Shown here: in pieces, positions 44,340 to 54,400 of the stretch
Layout of the letters: every line of letters starts with the position of its first letter
Numbering within the stretch: the first letter of the stretch is position 1
Origin: Bacteroidetes bacterium ADurb.Bin174
Lineage (GTDB): Bacteria; Bacteroidota; Bacteroidia; Bacteroidales; Paludibacteraceae
Reading direction: 5' to 3'
DNA: 64,000 nt
Assembly (NCBI GenBank): GCA_002070265.1
Contig: MWCX01000023.1
Span: 1 to 64,000 of the forward strand
Program-made: the position numbers and the translations under genes
The notes under the pieces: generated by a model
The model's input: the letters and a program-made list of their open reading frames with translations, nothing else
What the model was told of the DNA's origin: nothing
Databases searched by the model: none

Positions 44340-45317
44340 CTAAACAATAAAGCAATTAAGATACATATACACGGCATGTATCAGGCACACTATGAGAAAC
44401 AAAACGGTAAAAAAGCGTGATTTATTCAATGAAAACGGGTGTGCCATCAACATAGCGGTAAAGTAAGCCGTAAGAGGCAGGAAAGCCAAGGCGTTGTGTG
44501 GAGAGCATAAATTCAGCAGCAACAAAAAGGCAAAATTCAATACAAAATAATTGATCCTTTTGCGTGTTTGCAAGGAGTCTTGCAATAAGTTTGAATAGAT
44601 CCCTGCCAAGCTAATGATAAAAATAAGGATTGAAACAATGATATAAATCTTTTCGACCGGTGAAAAGGATTTGATAATCTCCAGAGGACGGAAATTAAGC
44701 CAAAAGTCTTTGAATATCAAGATTTCATGTCCTTTATACAGATGGTATGAAAAGAAAAATAGCCAGGGAACGATGGCACCCATCACGGAAGCGAGCCACA
44801 CCCTGCTTGAAAAGCATTCTTGCTGAACGAACCCTATCCAAACAACAGGTATGATAAGTAAATATACGGGATTTAAGATTCCGCTGAATGCTATCAATAA
44901 ACTTCCCCAAAAGGATTGAAGCACTGCATTTTTATCTTTATACATGCTCAAAAAGAGCATCAAGCTGACCAAGAAAAGAAAGCCGGCTATATGGGGATAG
45001 ATGTGCAGATGCGCTCTCTTCCAAGTAGTTATAAACAAGGCATATAAAAAAACAGGGATAAAAGTTCTGACCCTGATGATGGCATATTTGCGGTTTATCG
45101 TCGCAACCATTACTAAATTTAAGATGGTAAGCAGTAAAATGATGAGGATATGCCACGCTGCATTGCCAACGGGTAAATCGGTACCTGACACGGAATTCCC
45201 ATAAGTTTCGCGAAAGCAAACATAATTGAGCACCCAGCCACCCAAGAAAAGTAGTACAAGCATGATTGCCGACAACATGCTCGGATTAATAAGTTTTTGG
45301 ATGACTGGGCGATTCAT
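44340..45317 (-). CDS. Polytopic membrane protein of unknown function (DUF6427-like)
   Basis: 325 residues with about nine membrane helices: AIMLVLLFLGGWVLNYV, AWHILIILLLTILNLVMVA, GFLFLVSLMLFLSM, PVYLLIIPVVWIGF, SVMGAIVPWLFFFSYHLY and others. No enzyme motif is seen. Length and helix pattern recall the DUF6427 family of Bacteroidetes; that identification is tentative. It is 30 bp after the M3 peptidase gene and probably shares its transcript. Confidence 0.6.
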   Translation of the reverse strand: MNRPVIQKLINPSMLSAIMLVLLFLGGWVLNYVCFRETYGNSVSGTDLPVGNAAWHILIILLLTILNLVMVATINRKYAIIRVRTFIPVFLYALFITTWKRAHLHIYPHIAGFLFLVSLMLFLSMYKDKNAVLQSFWGSLLIAFSGILNPVYLLIIPVVWIGFVQQECFSSRVWLASVMGAIVPWLFFFSYHLYKGHEILIFKDFWLNFRPLEIIKSFSPVEKIYIIVSILIFIISLAGIYSNLLQDSLQTRKRINYFVLNFAFLLLLNLCSPHNALAFLPLTAYFTAMLMAHPFSLNKSRFFTVLFLIVCLIHAVYMYLNCFIV

Positions 45318-45347
45318 AAGATTCTATTCAGAAGTTCTGATCAAGCA

Positions 45348-47441
45348 TTATTGGATAAACCCGCGATTCTTTAGCAAAGCGTTGGGGTTGGGCTCTTTTC
45401 CTCTGAAGTTGAGGTACAACTGCATGGCTTCATCCGAATCTCCTTTTTCAAGGATGTTGTGGCGGTACGAAGCAGCAACCGCTTGGTTGTAAATATCGCC
45501 TGTTTCGACAAATGCTTGATAAGCATCTGCGTCAAGCACTTCAGCCCAGGTGTAACTGTAATAACCGGCAGCATATCCACTGTTGAAAATATGGTTGAAA
45601 TTGGTACTGCGATAGCGAACGATAATCTCCGGTATCATGCCCATACGCTCCATGGAAGCTTGTTCAAAAGCATTCACGTCTAAATCGTCTGCATTGGTTA
45701 GCATATGAAAATCCATGTCAAGAATAGCGGCAGATAATAATTCAGTCATGATGAATCCCTGATTAAAAGTAGCAGCATTTTGAATTTTCTCAATCAGGTC
45801 GTCCGGAATGGATGCTCCGGTTTCATAATGCTTGGCATAAGTTTTTATCACCTGAGGCTCGAAACACCAATTTTCCATGATCTGTGAGGGAAGTTCCACG
45901 AAGTCGCGAACCACGTTCGTACCGGAGAGACTGATATAATGACTTTGAGACAGCAGTCCGTGTAAGGCATGCCCAAACTCATGAAACAAAGTTTCAACTT
46001 CATCCATATTGAGCAAAGAAGGTTTTTGAGAAGTAGGTTTTGTGAAATTCCCTACATTGACGATGACAGGGCGAATGTTTTCACCGTTTCTGTAATGTTG
46101 TTCCAAATAATTACTCATCCATGCACCCGCGCGCTTTCCGGGTCGTGGAAAGTAATCGGTTAAGAGAACACCTATGAGTGACCCGTCCGCATCAGTAACT
46201 TCAAAGGCTTGTACGTCCGGATGATATTTGGGGGCATCGGCTAATAAATTAAACTGCAAGCCCCATAGTTTTCCTGCCAGATCAAAGGCGCCTTGTCTTA
46301 CATTTTCAAGTTTGAAATAAGGGCGCAGGGCTTCTTCATCCAAGTCGTACTTTGCCTTGCGCAGCTTTTCTGCATAAAACCACCAGTCCCAGGCTTCCAG
46401 TTTTTCGCCTTTGCCTTCAGCATCCATTATTTGCTGTAATTCAGTCGCTTCTTTTTTGGCTTGATCCAGGGCCGGCTGCCAAACGGAGCTTAAAAACTCA
46501 CGTACTTTTTGCGGAGTTTTTGCCATGGTATTGTCCAGGATAAAGTCGGCAGGTGTTTCAAAACCAAGCAGGTTCGCACGTTTAATCCGCAACTGCATGA
46601 TTTTTTTGATGACTTCTTTGTTGTCATTTTCGTTGTCATTGTCACCGCGATTTGCCCAAGCCAACAATAAATCCTTGCGTAATTCCCTGTTTTCGCCGTA
46701 CTGCAACACGGGTATAAAGCTGGCTTTAGAGAGCGTGAACAACCATTGGTCAGGTTGTCCGGCATCCTTTGCGGCTTCGGAAGCAGCAGAGATCACGCTT
46801 TCGGGCAAACCGGCAAGTTCGGCCTTATCGGTTACAAAACGCTGATATGCATTGTTTTCAGCCAGTAAGTTTTCACCGAACTTAAGTTCCGCCTGCTTCA
46901 ATTCTTTGTTGATATCGCGCAAAGTTTGTTTGTCGGTTTCATTCAAATTCGCACCGCTTCGAACAAAATTCTTATAATACTTATCCAAAATGCGCTTTTG
47001 TTCGGGATTTAAGTCTAGGGTTTCTTGCTCAAGATGTAAGGTCTTTATTTTGTTGAAAATCTGTTCGTTTAAATACAGATTATCGCTGTGCTCCGATAAC
47101 AAGGGAGTAACTTCATTGGCAATTTCATTGAGTTCCTCATTGGTTTCTGCCGAGTGTAAGTTGAAGAACACAGCAGATACCTTGTTCAGCAACACACCGC
47201 TCAATTCTAAGGCTTCTATGGTGTTTTCGAAAGTAGGAGCCTCCTTATTGTTAGCAATAGCGTCATACTCAATCTGTTGTTGTTTAATGCCTTCCTTGAA
47301 AGCCGGTAAATAATGTTTGATTTTGATGTTTTCAAAGGGAGGAATACCATATTCATTCTCATATTCGGAGAAAAATGGATTTTTTGAGTTGCATCCGATG
47401 ATTGTCATACCAATGATCACGTATAAAAATATTTTTTTCAT
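45348..47441 (-). CDS. M3 family metallopeptidase (Dcp/oligopeptidase A-like) lipoprotein
   Basis: 697 residues, standard for M3 peptidases. An N-terminal lipoprotein signal (IGMTIIGC) places it in the envelope. The zinc motif is FHEFGHALHGLLS with a third ligand expected in the downstream ELPSQIMENW segment. Helical N-terminal half typical of the family. It degrades short peptides, probably as a dipeptidyl carboxypeptidase. It lies 34 bp after ribF on the same strand. Confidence 0.93.
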   Translation of the reverse strand: MKKIFLYVIIGMTIIGCNSKNPFFSEYENEYGIPPFENIKIKHYLPAFKEGIKQQQIEYDAIANNKEAPTFENTIEALELSGVLLNKVSAVFFNLHSAETNEELNEIANEVTPLLSEHSDNLYLNEQIFNKIKTLHLEQETLDLNPEQKRILDKYYKNFVRSGANLNETDKQTLRDINKELKQAELKFGENLLAENNAYQRFVTDKAELAGLPESVISAASEAAKDAGQPDQWLFTLSKASFIPVLQYGENRELRKDLLLAWANRGDNDNENDNKEVIKKIMQLRIKRANLLGFETPADFILDNTMAKTPQKVREFLSSVWQPALDQAKKEATELQQIMDAEGKGEKLEAWDWWFYAEKLRKAKYDLDEEALRPYFKLENVRQGAFDLAGKLWGLQFNLLADAPKYHPDVQAFEVTDADGSLIGVLLTDYFPRPGKRAGAWMSNYLEQHYRNGENIRPVIVNVGNFTKPTSQKPSLLNMDEVETLFHEFGHALHGLLSQSHYISLSGTNVVRDFVELPSQIMENWCFEPQVIKTYAKHYETGASIPDDLIEKIQNAATFNQGFIMTELLSAAILDMDFHMLTNADDLDVNAFEQASMERMGMIPEIIVRYRSTNFNHIFNSGYAAGYYSYTWAEVLDADAYQAFVETGDIYNQAVAASYRHNILEKGDSDEAMQLYLNFRGKEPNPNALLKNRGFIQ

Positions 47442-47475
47442 AAAACTGTATAATTAAATTGTAATTTCTTGTTTC

Positions 47476-48378
47476 TTAATCCCAATTTTGCACCACAAAT
47501 GCTCTGTCCTTCTTCAGTTGCTCAACCAAGTCCTCCACGGCATTAAATTTCTTTTCATCCCTGATTTTCTTTAAAAAACTTACTTTCAGGTTTTGCCCAT
47601 ATATATCTTCTTGAAAATCAAGAATATGAACCTCTAAGCTGATGTTTTTGTCATTGTCTATGGTGGGACGTCTCCCGATGTTCATCATGGCTTTGTAGGG
47701 CCGGTTTTGCCAAAAAATCTCGACCAGATACACCCCCAATCCCGGGATAATTTTATCCGGATGAACCGGTTTAAGATTGGCAGTAGCAAAGCCGATTTTT
47801 CTTCCTACTTGATAGCCGCTGATTACTTCCCCTTCAAAGGAATAAGGATAGGAGAGTAGGGTAGTGGCTTGTTCTATGTTGCCATTTGCGAGGGCAGCAC
47901 GAATAGCTGACGAACTGATTTGTTTCAATGTAGGTGTACTAAATCGAGTAGTCTTGATCACTTCAACTCCTATCTGTTTACCGTAAGCAACATATTCGGG
48001 AAATCCATCTGCTCTGTCCTTACCGAAACGATGATCGTATCCTACAAGCAATAGACCCACTTGAAACTTATCATGCAATATTTGGATAAAATCAAAAGCC
48101 GAAAGTGCTGCCATTTCTTTCGTGAATTCCAATTCAACGATGCTGTCTAATTGCAGTGATTGTAGTTGTACTCTTTTTTCAGCAGGGGTGGTCAGTAGTT
48201 GCGGCTTGAAATTGGTTCGCAATACCTGTTTCGGATTGTTGTTGAAAGTAAGCACCATGCTTTTCAGACCACGTTGCTCTGCTTCTTTTTTCAGACTATC
48301 AATAAGGTATCTGTGTCCGGCATGAACCCCGTCAAATAATCCGATTGTTGCCGCATATTTTTGTGTTGTATGATTCAA
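47476..48378 (-). CDS. ribF: Bifunctional riboflavin kinase/FAD synthetase
   Basis: 300 residues. N-terminal FMN adenylyltransferase domain with TIGLFDGVHAGHRYLI, GYDHRFGKDRADG and the QISSSAIR segment. C-terminal riboflavin kinase domain with GEVISGYQVGRKIGFATANL, GVYLVEIFWQNR and MNIGRRPT, and LEVHILDFQEDIYG. It makes FMN and FAD in the cytoplasm. Own TATCTTTG promoter; first gene of a likely ribF-M3 peptidase-membrane protein transcript. Confidence 0.95.
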   Translation of the reverse strand: MNHTTQKYAATIGLFDGVHAGHRYLIDSLKKEAEQRGLKSMVLTFNNNPKQVLRTNFKPQLLTTPAEKRVQLQSLQLDSIVELEFTKEMAALSAFDFIQILHDKFQVGLLLVGYDHRFGKDRADGFPEYVAYGKQIGVEVIKTTRFSTPTLKQISSSAIRAALANGNIEQATTLLSYPYSFEGEVISGYQVGRKIGFATANLKPVHPDKIIPGLGVYLVEIFWQNRPYKAMMNIGRRPTIDNDKNISLEVHILDFQEDIYGQNLKVSFLKKIRDEKKFNAVEDLVEQLKKDRAFVVQNWD

Positions 48379-48430
48379 AATGAAGAGTTGATGCTGTTGG
48401 AGATGATCATAAAAATTTAAATAGTAAGTG

Positions 48431-48438
48431 CAAAGATA
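48431..48438 (-). promoter_or_regulatory. -7 element TATCTTTG of ribF
   Basis: Minus-strand TATCTTTG 52 bases before the ribF start codon. Confidence 0.5.
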
Positions 48439-48470
48439 TTAAATGTAGGTTACATAGTTACAAAGAAAAA

Positions 48471-48633
48471 AGGCGGTGTCTCATAAGTGCCCAACTGCTG
48501 CGTTACTTTCGATATTCGGGCTCAGTCACATACTTCAGTATGTTCCTTTGCCCTCAATCTCAGCGCCTTGCATTTAGACACTTTTAAGACACCTTACTGT
48601 TTTTTAGCTGAATATTCGTTTTGAGACAGCCTC
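48471..48633 (+). mobile_element. MITE-like element, copy 4
   Basis: AGGCGGTGTCTCATAAGTGC to CGTTTTGAGACAGCCT; its outer bases AGGC/GCCT extend the terminal inverted repeat. It ends six bases from the 3' end of a tRNA gene. Confidence 0.78.
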
Positions 48634-48639
48634 TTTCTG

Positions 48640-48714
48640 TGGGCCCAACTGGACTTGAACCAGTGACCCCCTGATTATGAGTCAGGTGCTACTAACCGAC
48701 TGAGCTATGGGCCC
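48640..48714 (-). tRNA. tRNA with CAT anticodon (elongator Met or Ile2)
   Basis: On the minus strand: acceptor GGGCCCA/TGGGCCC, D-arm GCTCAGTCGGTTAGTAGC, anticodon stem-loop CCTGA-CTCATAA-TCAGG with anticodon CAT, T-arm ACTGG-TTCAAGT-CCAGT, discriminator A, no encoded CCA. The G1-C72 pair excludes initiator tRNA. Elongator Met and lysidine-modified Ile2 cannot be told apart with certainty by eye. Confidence 0.93.
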
Positions 48715-48826
48715 CTTGTTTGCCATTTAATTTAAAATTGCAAAGCGACTGCAAAAATAGTCATTTTTACTAATCCTGCAAATTGTAGAAAGATTAAAAT
48801 TTGTAATTTTAATTTATGCCTAGATG

Positions 48827-48859
48827 GTTCCGAGGTCCGGGTTCCAGGGTCGCGAGGCG
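48827..48859 (+). repeat. GC-rich block of the tripartite repeat
   Basis: GGTTCCGAGGTCCGGGTTCC then AGGGTCGCGAG, a lone GC block between the tRNA and the AraC gene. Confidence 0.6.
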
Positions 48860-48894
48860 TCCACATTTATTCTCAATTGATTGCATTTTTGTAT

Positions 48895-49779
48895 TTAAGG
48901 ATTATACTTCTTCCTGTAATCCTTCGGACTCATTTCCATTTCTTTTTTAAACGACTTTGAAAAATGGAACTGATCGAAATATCCTAGTTTATAGGCTATC
49001 TCTTTGATCTTTAAATCAGAAAATTGAAGATAAGAACAAGCTTTCTGAATTTTTAACTGGTTATAATAATCGTAGGGAGGAAAATTCGTTTTCTGGGTAA
49101 AATAATTGCTAAAATGAGAACTTGAATAACCAACCGAATGGGCAATATCATCTAGTGTAATCTTATTCTCAAGATTATCCTTCATAAATAAAATACTTTT
49201 TTGAATAACATCAAGTTCTTTTGGTTTTTTTACCTCTCTGTATTGAACTAAATATTTCAGTGAAGCCAAAAAATACATCAAACAAAAAGTGGTATATTCC
49301 AGGTTATCAATACTATAACCCATCTCTAAGTTTTGATAAATTTCTTCAAATAATAGAATCCTGTCCAAATTTCTACTATCATAAGAAACAGAAGTGTCAA
49401 TTACTTTATTGATTATCTGTGAAAACATAGAAGTTTTCGACCCTTTAAAATGCATCCAATATATGCTCCAGGGAGTTTTATCGTCAGCTCCATAAGCATG
49501 AGGTTGATTCGCTGGCAAAATGAATGTCATATCACGTGAAAGTCTATGAACTTCATTATTAAATTCTATCCAACCACTACCTTTTTCGCAGTAAATAAGA
49601 ATACATTGATTGGTACCTTTTTCGCGTTTTCTATAATGGTATTTCGCAAAAGGATAATATCCAATATGGGTAACATATAATTGTTCAGTGATTGGATTTT
49701 TAGCCAATAAATCTCTAATATTATAAGGTAATATGATAGCCCTTTCGCCCTTAAAACCTTCTCCTATTCTTTTGCTCAT
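48895..49779 (-). CDS. AraC family transcriptional regulator
   Basis: 294 residues. N-terminal cupin-like sensing domain (about 30-170: QCILIYCEKGSGWIEFNNE, FILPANQPHAYGA, IYWMHFKG). C-terminal double helix-turn-helix (about 190-290) with ITLDDIAHSVGYSSSHFSNY and the family signature IKEIAYKLGYFDQFHFSKSF, MSPKDYRKKY. It is divergent from the MFS transporter that begins PUL 2, so it probably activates that locus in response to a sugar. Confidence 0.93.
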   Translation of the reverse strand: MSKRIGEGFKGERAIILPYNIRDLLAKNPITEQLYVTHIGYYPFAKYHYRKREKGTNQCILIYCEKGSGWIEFNNEVHRLSRDMTFILPANQPHAYGADDKTPWSIYWMHFKGSKTSMFSQIINKVIDTSVSYDSRNLDRILLFEEIYQNLEMGYSIDNLEYTTFCLMYFLASLKYLVQYREVKKPKELDVIQKSILFMKDNLENKITLDDIAHSVGYSSSHFSNYFTQKTNFPPYDYYNQLKIQKACSYLQFSDLKIKEIAYKLGYFDQFHFSKSFKKEMEMSPKDYRKKYNP

Positions 49780-50012
49780 TTTGTAAATATGATTTGTAAA
49801 ACAACTGATTTAGTGTAAAAGCCGACAGCATGCGGCATTCAATGGTTTTTTACATTTTTATTTGCAAATATAGTTTTTATTGGCTTGAAATAAATAAAAA
49901 TATAGCTATTTTTTACATATTTTACATAGTAGTGTACATTTTTTCATCAATTATTATCCTGTTACTTTGTACTAACAAAATTAATTTTGGAGAACACAAC
50001 AATATTTGTCGT
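49780..50012. promoter_or_regulatory. AraC-MFS intergenic region with repeated TTTTACAT words
   Basis: A very AT-rich 233-bp region. TTTTTACAT occurs at 49846-49854, again at about 49909-49917 and, as ATTTTACAT, at 49918-49926, with a further GTACATTTTTT at 49935. Direct repeats like these are typical of AraC operator half-sites. A longer frame through here for the MFS gene (from 49830) is rejected. Confidence 0.45.
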
Positions 50013-51401
50013 ATGAAGAACACTTCAAGCATTAATACTGCTTATTTACTTTTAATGTCCTTGACCGCCGCATTGGGTGGTTTTCTATTTGGATATGATT
50101 GGGTTGTCATAGGAGGTGCAAAACCTTTTTATGAAGCTTATTTCAATATCGGTCACTTACCATCATTACAAGGCTGGGTAATGGGAAGCGCCATCTTGGG
50201 TTGCCTGATTGGTGTTGCAATTGCCGGAAGTCTTGCAGATAAGTATGGTAGAAAACCCTTGATGATGATTGCCGCATTGATTTTTATCGCAGCATCCGTC
50301 GGAACCGGCTTTTCTCATAATATTTCCGTTCTTATTGCCTACAGAATTTTCGGAGGTATTGCAATCGGAATTGCATCAACCGTTTCACCCATGTATATTT
50401 CAGAAATTTCCCCGGCTGCCATCAGAGGAAGATTCGTTTCTATAAACCAATTAACTACAGTTTTAGGTATTTTGTCGGCCCAGATAGTCAACTGGTTAAT
50501 TGCTAAACCTATTATTTCCTCAGAAAATTTTCTTTTGTCCTGGAATGTACAAACAGGATGGAGGTGGATGTTTTGGGTGTGCGCTGTTCCTGCTTTACTT
50601 TACTTTATAATGGTATTTTTTATACCGGAAAGTCCCAGGTGGATGACGATAAATAATAGGTCGGAAAAGGCTTTTAAAGTTTTCAGCAGACTTGGAGGTA
50701 AGCAATATGCCGAAACGCAGGTTAACGAAGTTTTATCCACAAAAGGTGAAAGCAACAAGGACAATACTAAGCTTAAATCTCTTTTCCGGGGCAAGATGAA
50801 AAAAATTATTGTCATAGGAATAGTGATAGCGATACTCCAACAATGGTGCGGGATCAACGTAATTTTCAATTACGCACAAGAAATATTTTCGTCTGCCGGA
50901 TACCACGTATCTGATATGCTTTTCAATATTGTAATCACAGGTGTTGTCAATGTCATCTTTACCTTTGTTGGTATGTACACGGTTGACAAATTGGGCAGAA
51001 AGTCTCTCATGCTATTGGGTACTGTCGGACTGACAAGTATTTATGCCATTTTAGGAGCCGGATATTACTTTAAAGTTACCGGAATTCCTATGTTGGTTTT
51101 GGTTGTTTTGGCGATAGCATGTTATGCTATGACATTGGCACCTATCACCTGGGTAGTAATTTCCGAATTGTTCCCCAATAGAGTTAGGGCAAAAGCCATG
51201 GCTGTATCAACCTTTGCTCTTTGGACCGCTTGTTTCATTCTTACTTTCTCATTTCCGCTGCTCAACCAAGGACTTGGAGCTTACGGAACCTTCTGGTTGT
51301 ACGGACTGATCTGTCTTTCAGGCTTCTTTTTCTTAAAAAAGAACTTACCTGAAACAAAGGGCAAGAGCTTGGAAGAAATTGAAAAAGAGATTGTTGGATA
51401 A
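50013..51401 (+). CDS. MFS sugar porter family transporter
   Basis: 462 residues from the ATG at 50013, chosen because sugar porters start shortly before helix 1 and the upstream extension is AT-rich and untypical. Twelve helices. Motifs: GGFLFGYDWVVIGGA, DKYGRKPLMM, SPMYISEISPAAIRGR, PESPRWMTINNR, QQWCGINVIFNYA, DKLGRKSLML and PETKGKSLEEIEKEI. It takes up a monosaccharide across the inner membrane, plausibly galactose or glucose released by the PUL 2 alpha-galactosidase. Related to, but clearly different from, the transporter at 27113-28516. Confidence 0.92.
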   Translation: MKNTSSINTAYLLLMSLTAALGGFLFGYDWVVIGGAKPFYEAYFNIGHLPSLQGWVMGSAILGCLIGVAIAGSLADKYGRKPLMMIAALIFIAASVGTGFSHNISVLIAYRIFGGIAIGIASTVSPMYISEISPAAIRGRFVSINQLTTVLGILSAQIVNWLIAKPIISSENFLLSWNVQTGWRWMFWVCAVPALLYFIMVFFIPESPRWMTINNRSEKAFKVFSRLGGKQYAETQVNEVLSTKGESNKDNTKLKSLFRGKMKKIIVIGIVIAILQQWCGINVIFNYAQEIFSSAGYHVSDMLFNIVITGVVNVIFTFVGMYTVDKLGRKSLMLLGTVGLTSIYAILGAGYYFKVTGIPMLVLVVLAIACYAMTLAPITWVVISELFPNRVRAKAMAVSTFALWTACFILTFSFPLLNQGLGAYGTFWLYGLICLSGFFFLKKNLPETKGKSLEEIEKEIVG

Positions 51402-51456
51402 AGTAAGTGATCTGTTGAGATTTTAAATCGCATTATTAATTACATAAATTTTCATT

Positions 51457-54400
51457 ATGCAAGAGATAACAAAGTATTTGATCAAACCTACGGTAAATAA
51501 ACTTGGGGAAGTGAAAGCCTGGGAAGAAAAAATTATGCTTCCTACTTACGAAACAGGAGAAAATGAAAAGAATCCGATGTTTCTTGAAAAAAGAGTTTAT
51601 CAAGGTAGTTCCGGCGTTGTGTACCCATATCCGGTGATTGAAAAAATAAAAGACGAAAAAATTGAAAAACCCTATAGAGCCGTATTTCTTGAAAATTATT
51701 ATTTGAAAATAATGATTCTTCCTGAGTTAGGCGGAAGATTGCAAATGGGATACGATAAAATTAAAAAACGTCACTTTGTTTATTACAATCAGGTCATTAA
51801 GCCGGCATTGGTGGGACTTACCGGACCGTGGATTTCCGGAGGAATTGAATTCAATTGGCCGCAACACCATCGCCCGAGTACGTTTCTGCCGACAGAAAGT
51901 TTGATCGAAGAAAATGAAGACGGCAGTGTAACCGTTTGGTGCAGCGAGGTTGAAAGAATGTTCCGAACCAAGGGCATGCAAGGGTTTACGCTGTATCCAG
52001 ACAAGGCTTATGTGGAAATAAAGGTAAAAGTTTATAACAGAACCAACTTTCCTCAAACTTTCCTTTGGTGGGCAAATCCGGCAGTGGTTGTACATGATTA
52101 TTATAAATCGGTTTTCCCGCCTGATATTCATGCGGTTTTCGATCATGGTAAACGTGAAGTTTCTACATTCCCTATCGCTACCGGAACCTACTACAAACAT
52201 GATTATTCTGCAGGCGTTGATATTTCAAAATATAAAAACGTTCCTGTTCCTACTTCCTATATGGCGGTGTTGTCAAAATTTGATTTTGTCGGAGGTTATG
52301 AGGATGATGTACAAGCCGGATTATTACACGTAGCTAATCATCACGTATCACCCGGGAAAAAACAATGGACCTGGGGCTGTGGAGACTTTGGGCAGGCTTG
52401 GGACAGAAACCTTACGGATGAAGACGGTCCTTATATAGAACTGATGACCGGTGTTTATACCGATAACCAACCGGACTTTAGCTGGTTACATCCATTTGAA
52501 GAAAAATCGTGGTCGCAGTACTTTATGCCTTATTCCGACGTAGAGTATGTTAAGAACGCAACAAAAGATGTGTTGGCAAATATTTATGTAGAAAAAGGAG
52601 TAGGTAACATAGTTGTTTATACGACCTCAAAGTTTGAAGGCGTTCGTATCTTGATTCAAGATAAATCCGGGAACACTGTTTTTGATAAAACGGTAGATAT
52701 TTCACCTGAAAATACAGCTAAGTACCAGTTTAATTACACCGGTAAGGAATACTTGATTCTAAACATTTTCGACAAAAACGGAAAACTTCTTCTTGAGTAC
52801 AGCACAAAAAAATTACCGGAGAAAGAAACACCGGAACCTGCAAAAGCCGTATTGAAAGTCGATGAGATTGAAACAATCGAAGGGCTATATCTGTCGGGGC
52901 TTCATCTGGAACAATACAGACACGCAACTTACAATCCGGTTGATTATTATAAAGAAGCATTGAGAAGAGATGAGCGCGATGTCAGATGTAACAATGCTTT
53001 GGGATTATATTACTTACGAAGAGGCCAATTCAAAATGTCTCAACCCTATTTTGAAAAGGCTGTAAAGAGTATTACCAGGCATAATCCTAATCCATACAAT
53101 GGAGAGCCTTATTACAATTTAGGTTTTTCCTTGAAATATCAGGGTAAGTTTGATGAAGCTTATGATGCGTTTTACAAGTCGGCCTGGAACAATGAATGGC
53201 AAGACGCAGCCTATTTCGCAATAGCCCAAATTGACTGTAAAAGAGGAGACTTTAAACTCGCCTTGGAGCATGTTGACAAGGCATTGGTCAAAAACTGGCA
53301 TAACCACAAAGCCCGTCAGCTAAAAGCATCCATCCTGCGCAAGCTTGATAGAAAAGATTCGGCATTGAAGCTTATCGAAGATTCTTTGGAGATAGATTTA
53401 TTTAACATCGGTGTTATTTTCGAAAAATATCTGATAACCAAAGATCCAAAGGTATTGGATGAGATAAAATCATTGCTCCAATCTAAGGTTCATACTTATA
53501 TTGAATATGCCATTGACTTTATGGGTGCAGGACTGTATGATGAAGCGTTGACCTTGTTAGACATCATCAAAGACAGTTCAAATCCCATGGTGCACTATTT
53601 TATGGGATATCTTCATTTCTTGAAGAACGAAACAAAAACGGCAAAGACATGCTATGAAAAGGCTGAAAAAATGTCTCCTAACTTTTGTTTCCCTAATAAA
53701 TTGGAAGAAGTTTTAGTGCTTGAAAATGCGATTTCAATCAATCCAAATTCAGCTAAAGCCAACTACTACTTAGGAAACTTCTGGTACGGTCATCGCCAAT
53801 ATCCAAACGCCATTGCATGCTGGGAGAAATCAGTAGAATTAGATAACTCCTACCCGACTGCTTTAAGAAATTTAGCTTTGGCTTATTATAACAAGCAGAA
53901 TAAAAAAGAGGAAGCTAAGAAACTTCTTGAAGCAGCATTTAAGTTGGATAAGACAGATTCGAGGATTTTCATGGAATTGGATCAGTTGTACAAAAAAATA
54001 AATGTTCCACTGTCTCAAAGACTTTTGAATTATGACAAGTATAAAAATCTTGTTGAAGACAGAGATGACCTTTGTGTAGAGAGGATTACCCTTTATAACC
54101 TTACAGGTCAGTACAAAACAGCTTATGATTTGATCAACTCCCGTCATTTCCACCCATGGGAAGGAGGTGAAGGTAAAATTGTCGGACAGTATGTATTGAG
54201 CAGATTTGCTTTGGCTGAAGAAGCCATGAGGACCGGAGACCACAAAAAAGCCCTGAAACTATTGAACGAAACAGACAGTTACCCCCATAATTTGGGAGAA
54301 GGAAAACTTTCTACCATTGCGGAAAATGATGTGGAATATTATAAAGGCTTGATTTATTCAAAACTTGGTGATAAAGAAAATGCAACAAAATGGCTTCAAA

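Noticed and set aside
1291-48859. Tripartite repeats as CRISPR arrays
   Set aside because: Units are 7-15 bases, degenerate and lack regular spacers; no cas genes are present.
49830-50012. N-terminal extension of the PUL 2 MFS transporter
   Set aside because: AT-rich regulatory region; sugar porters normally begin shortly before helix 1, as from ATG 50013.
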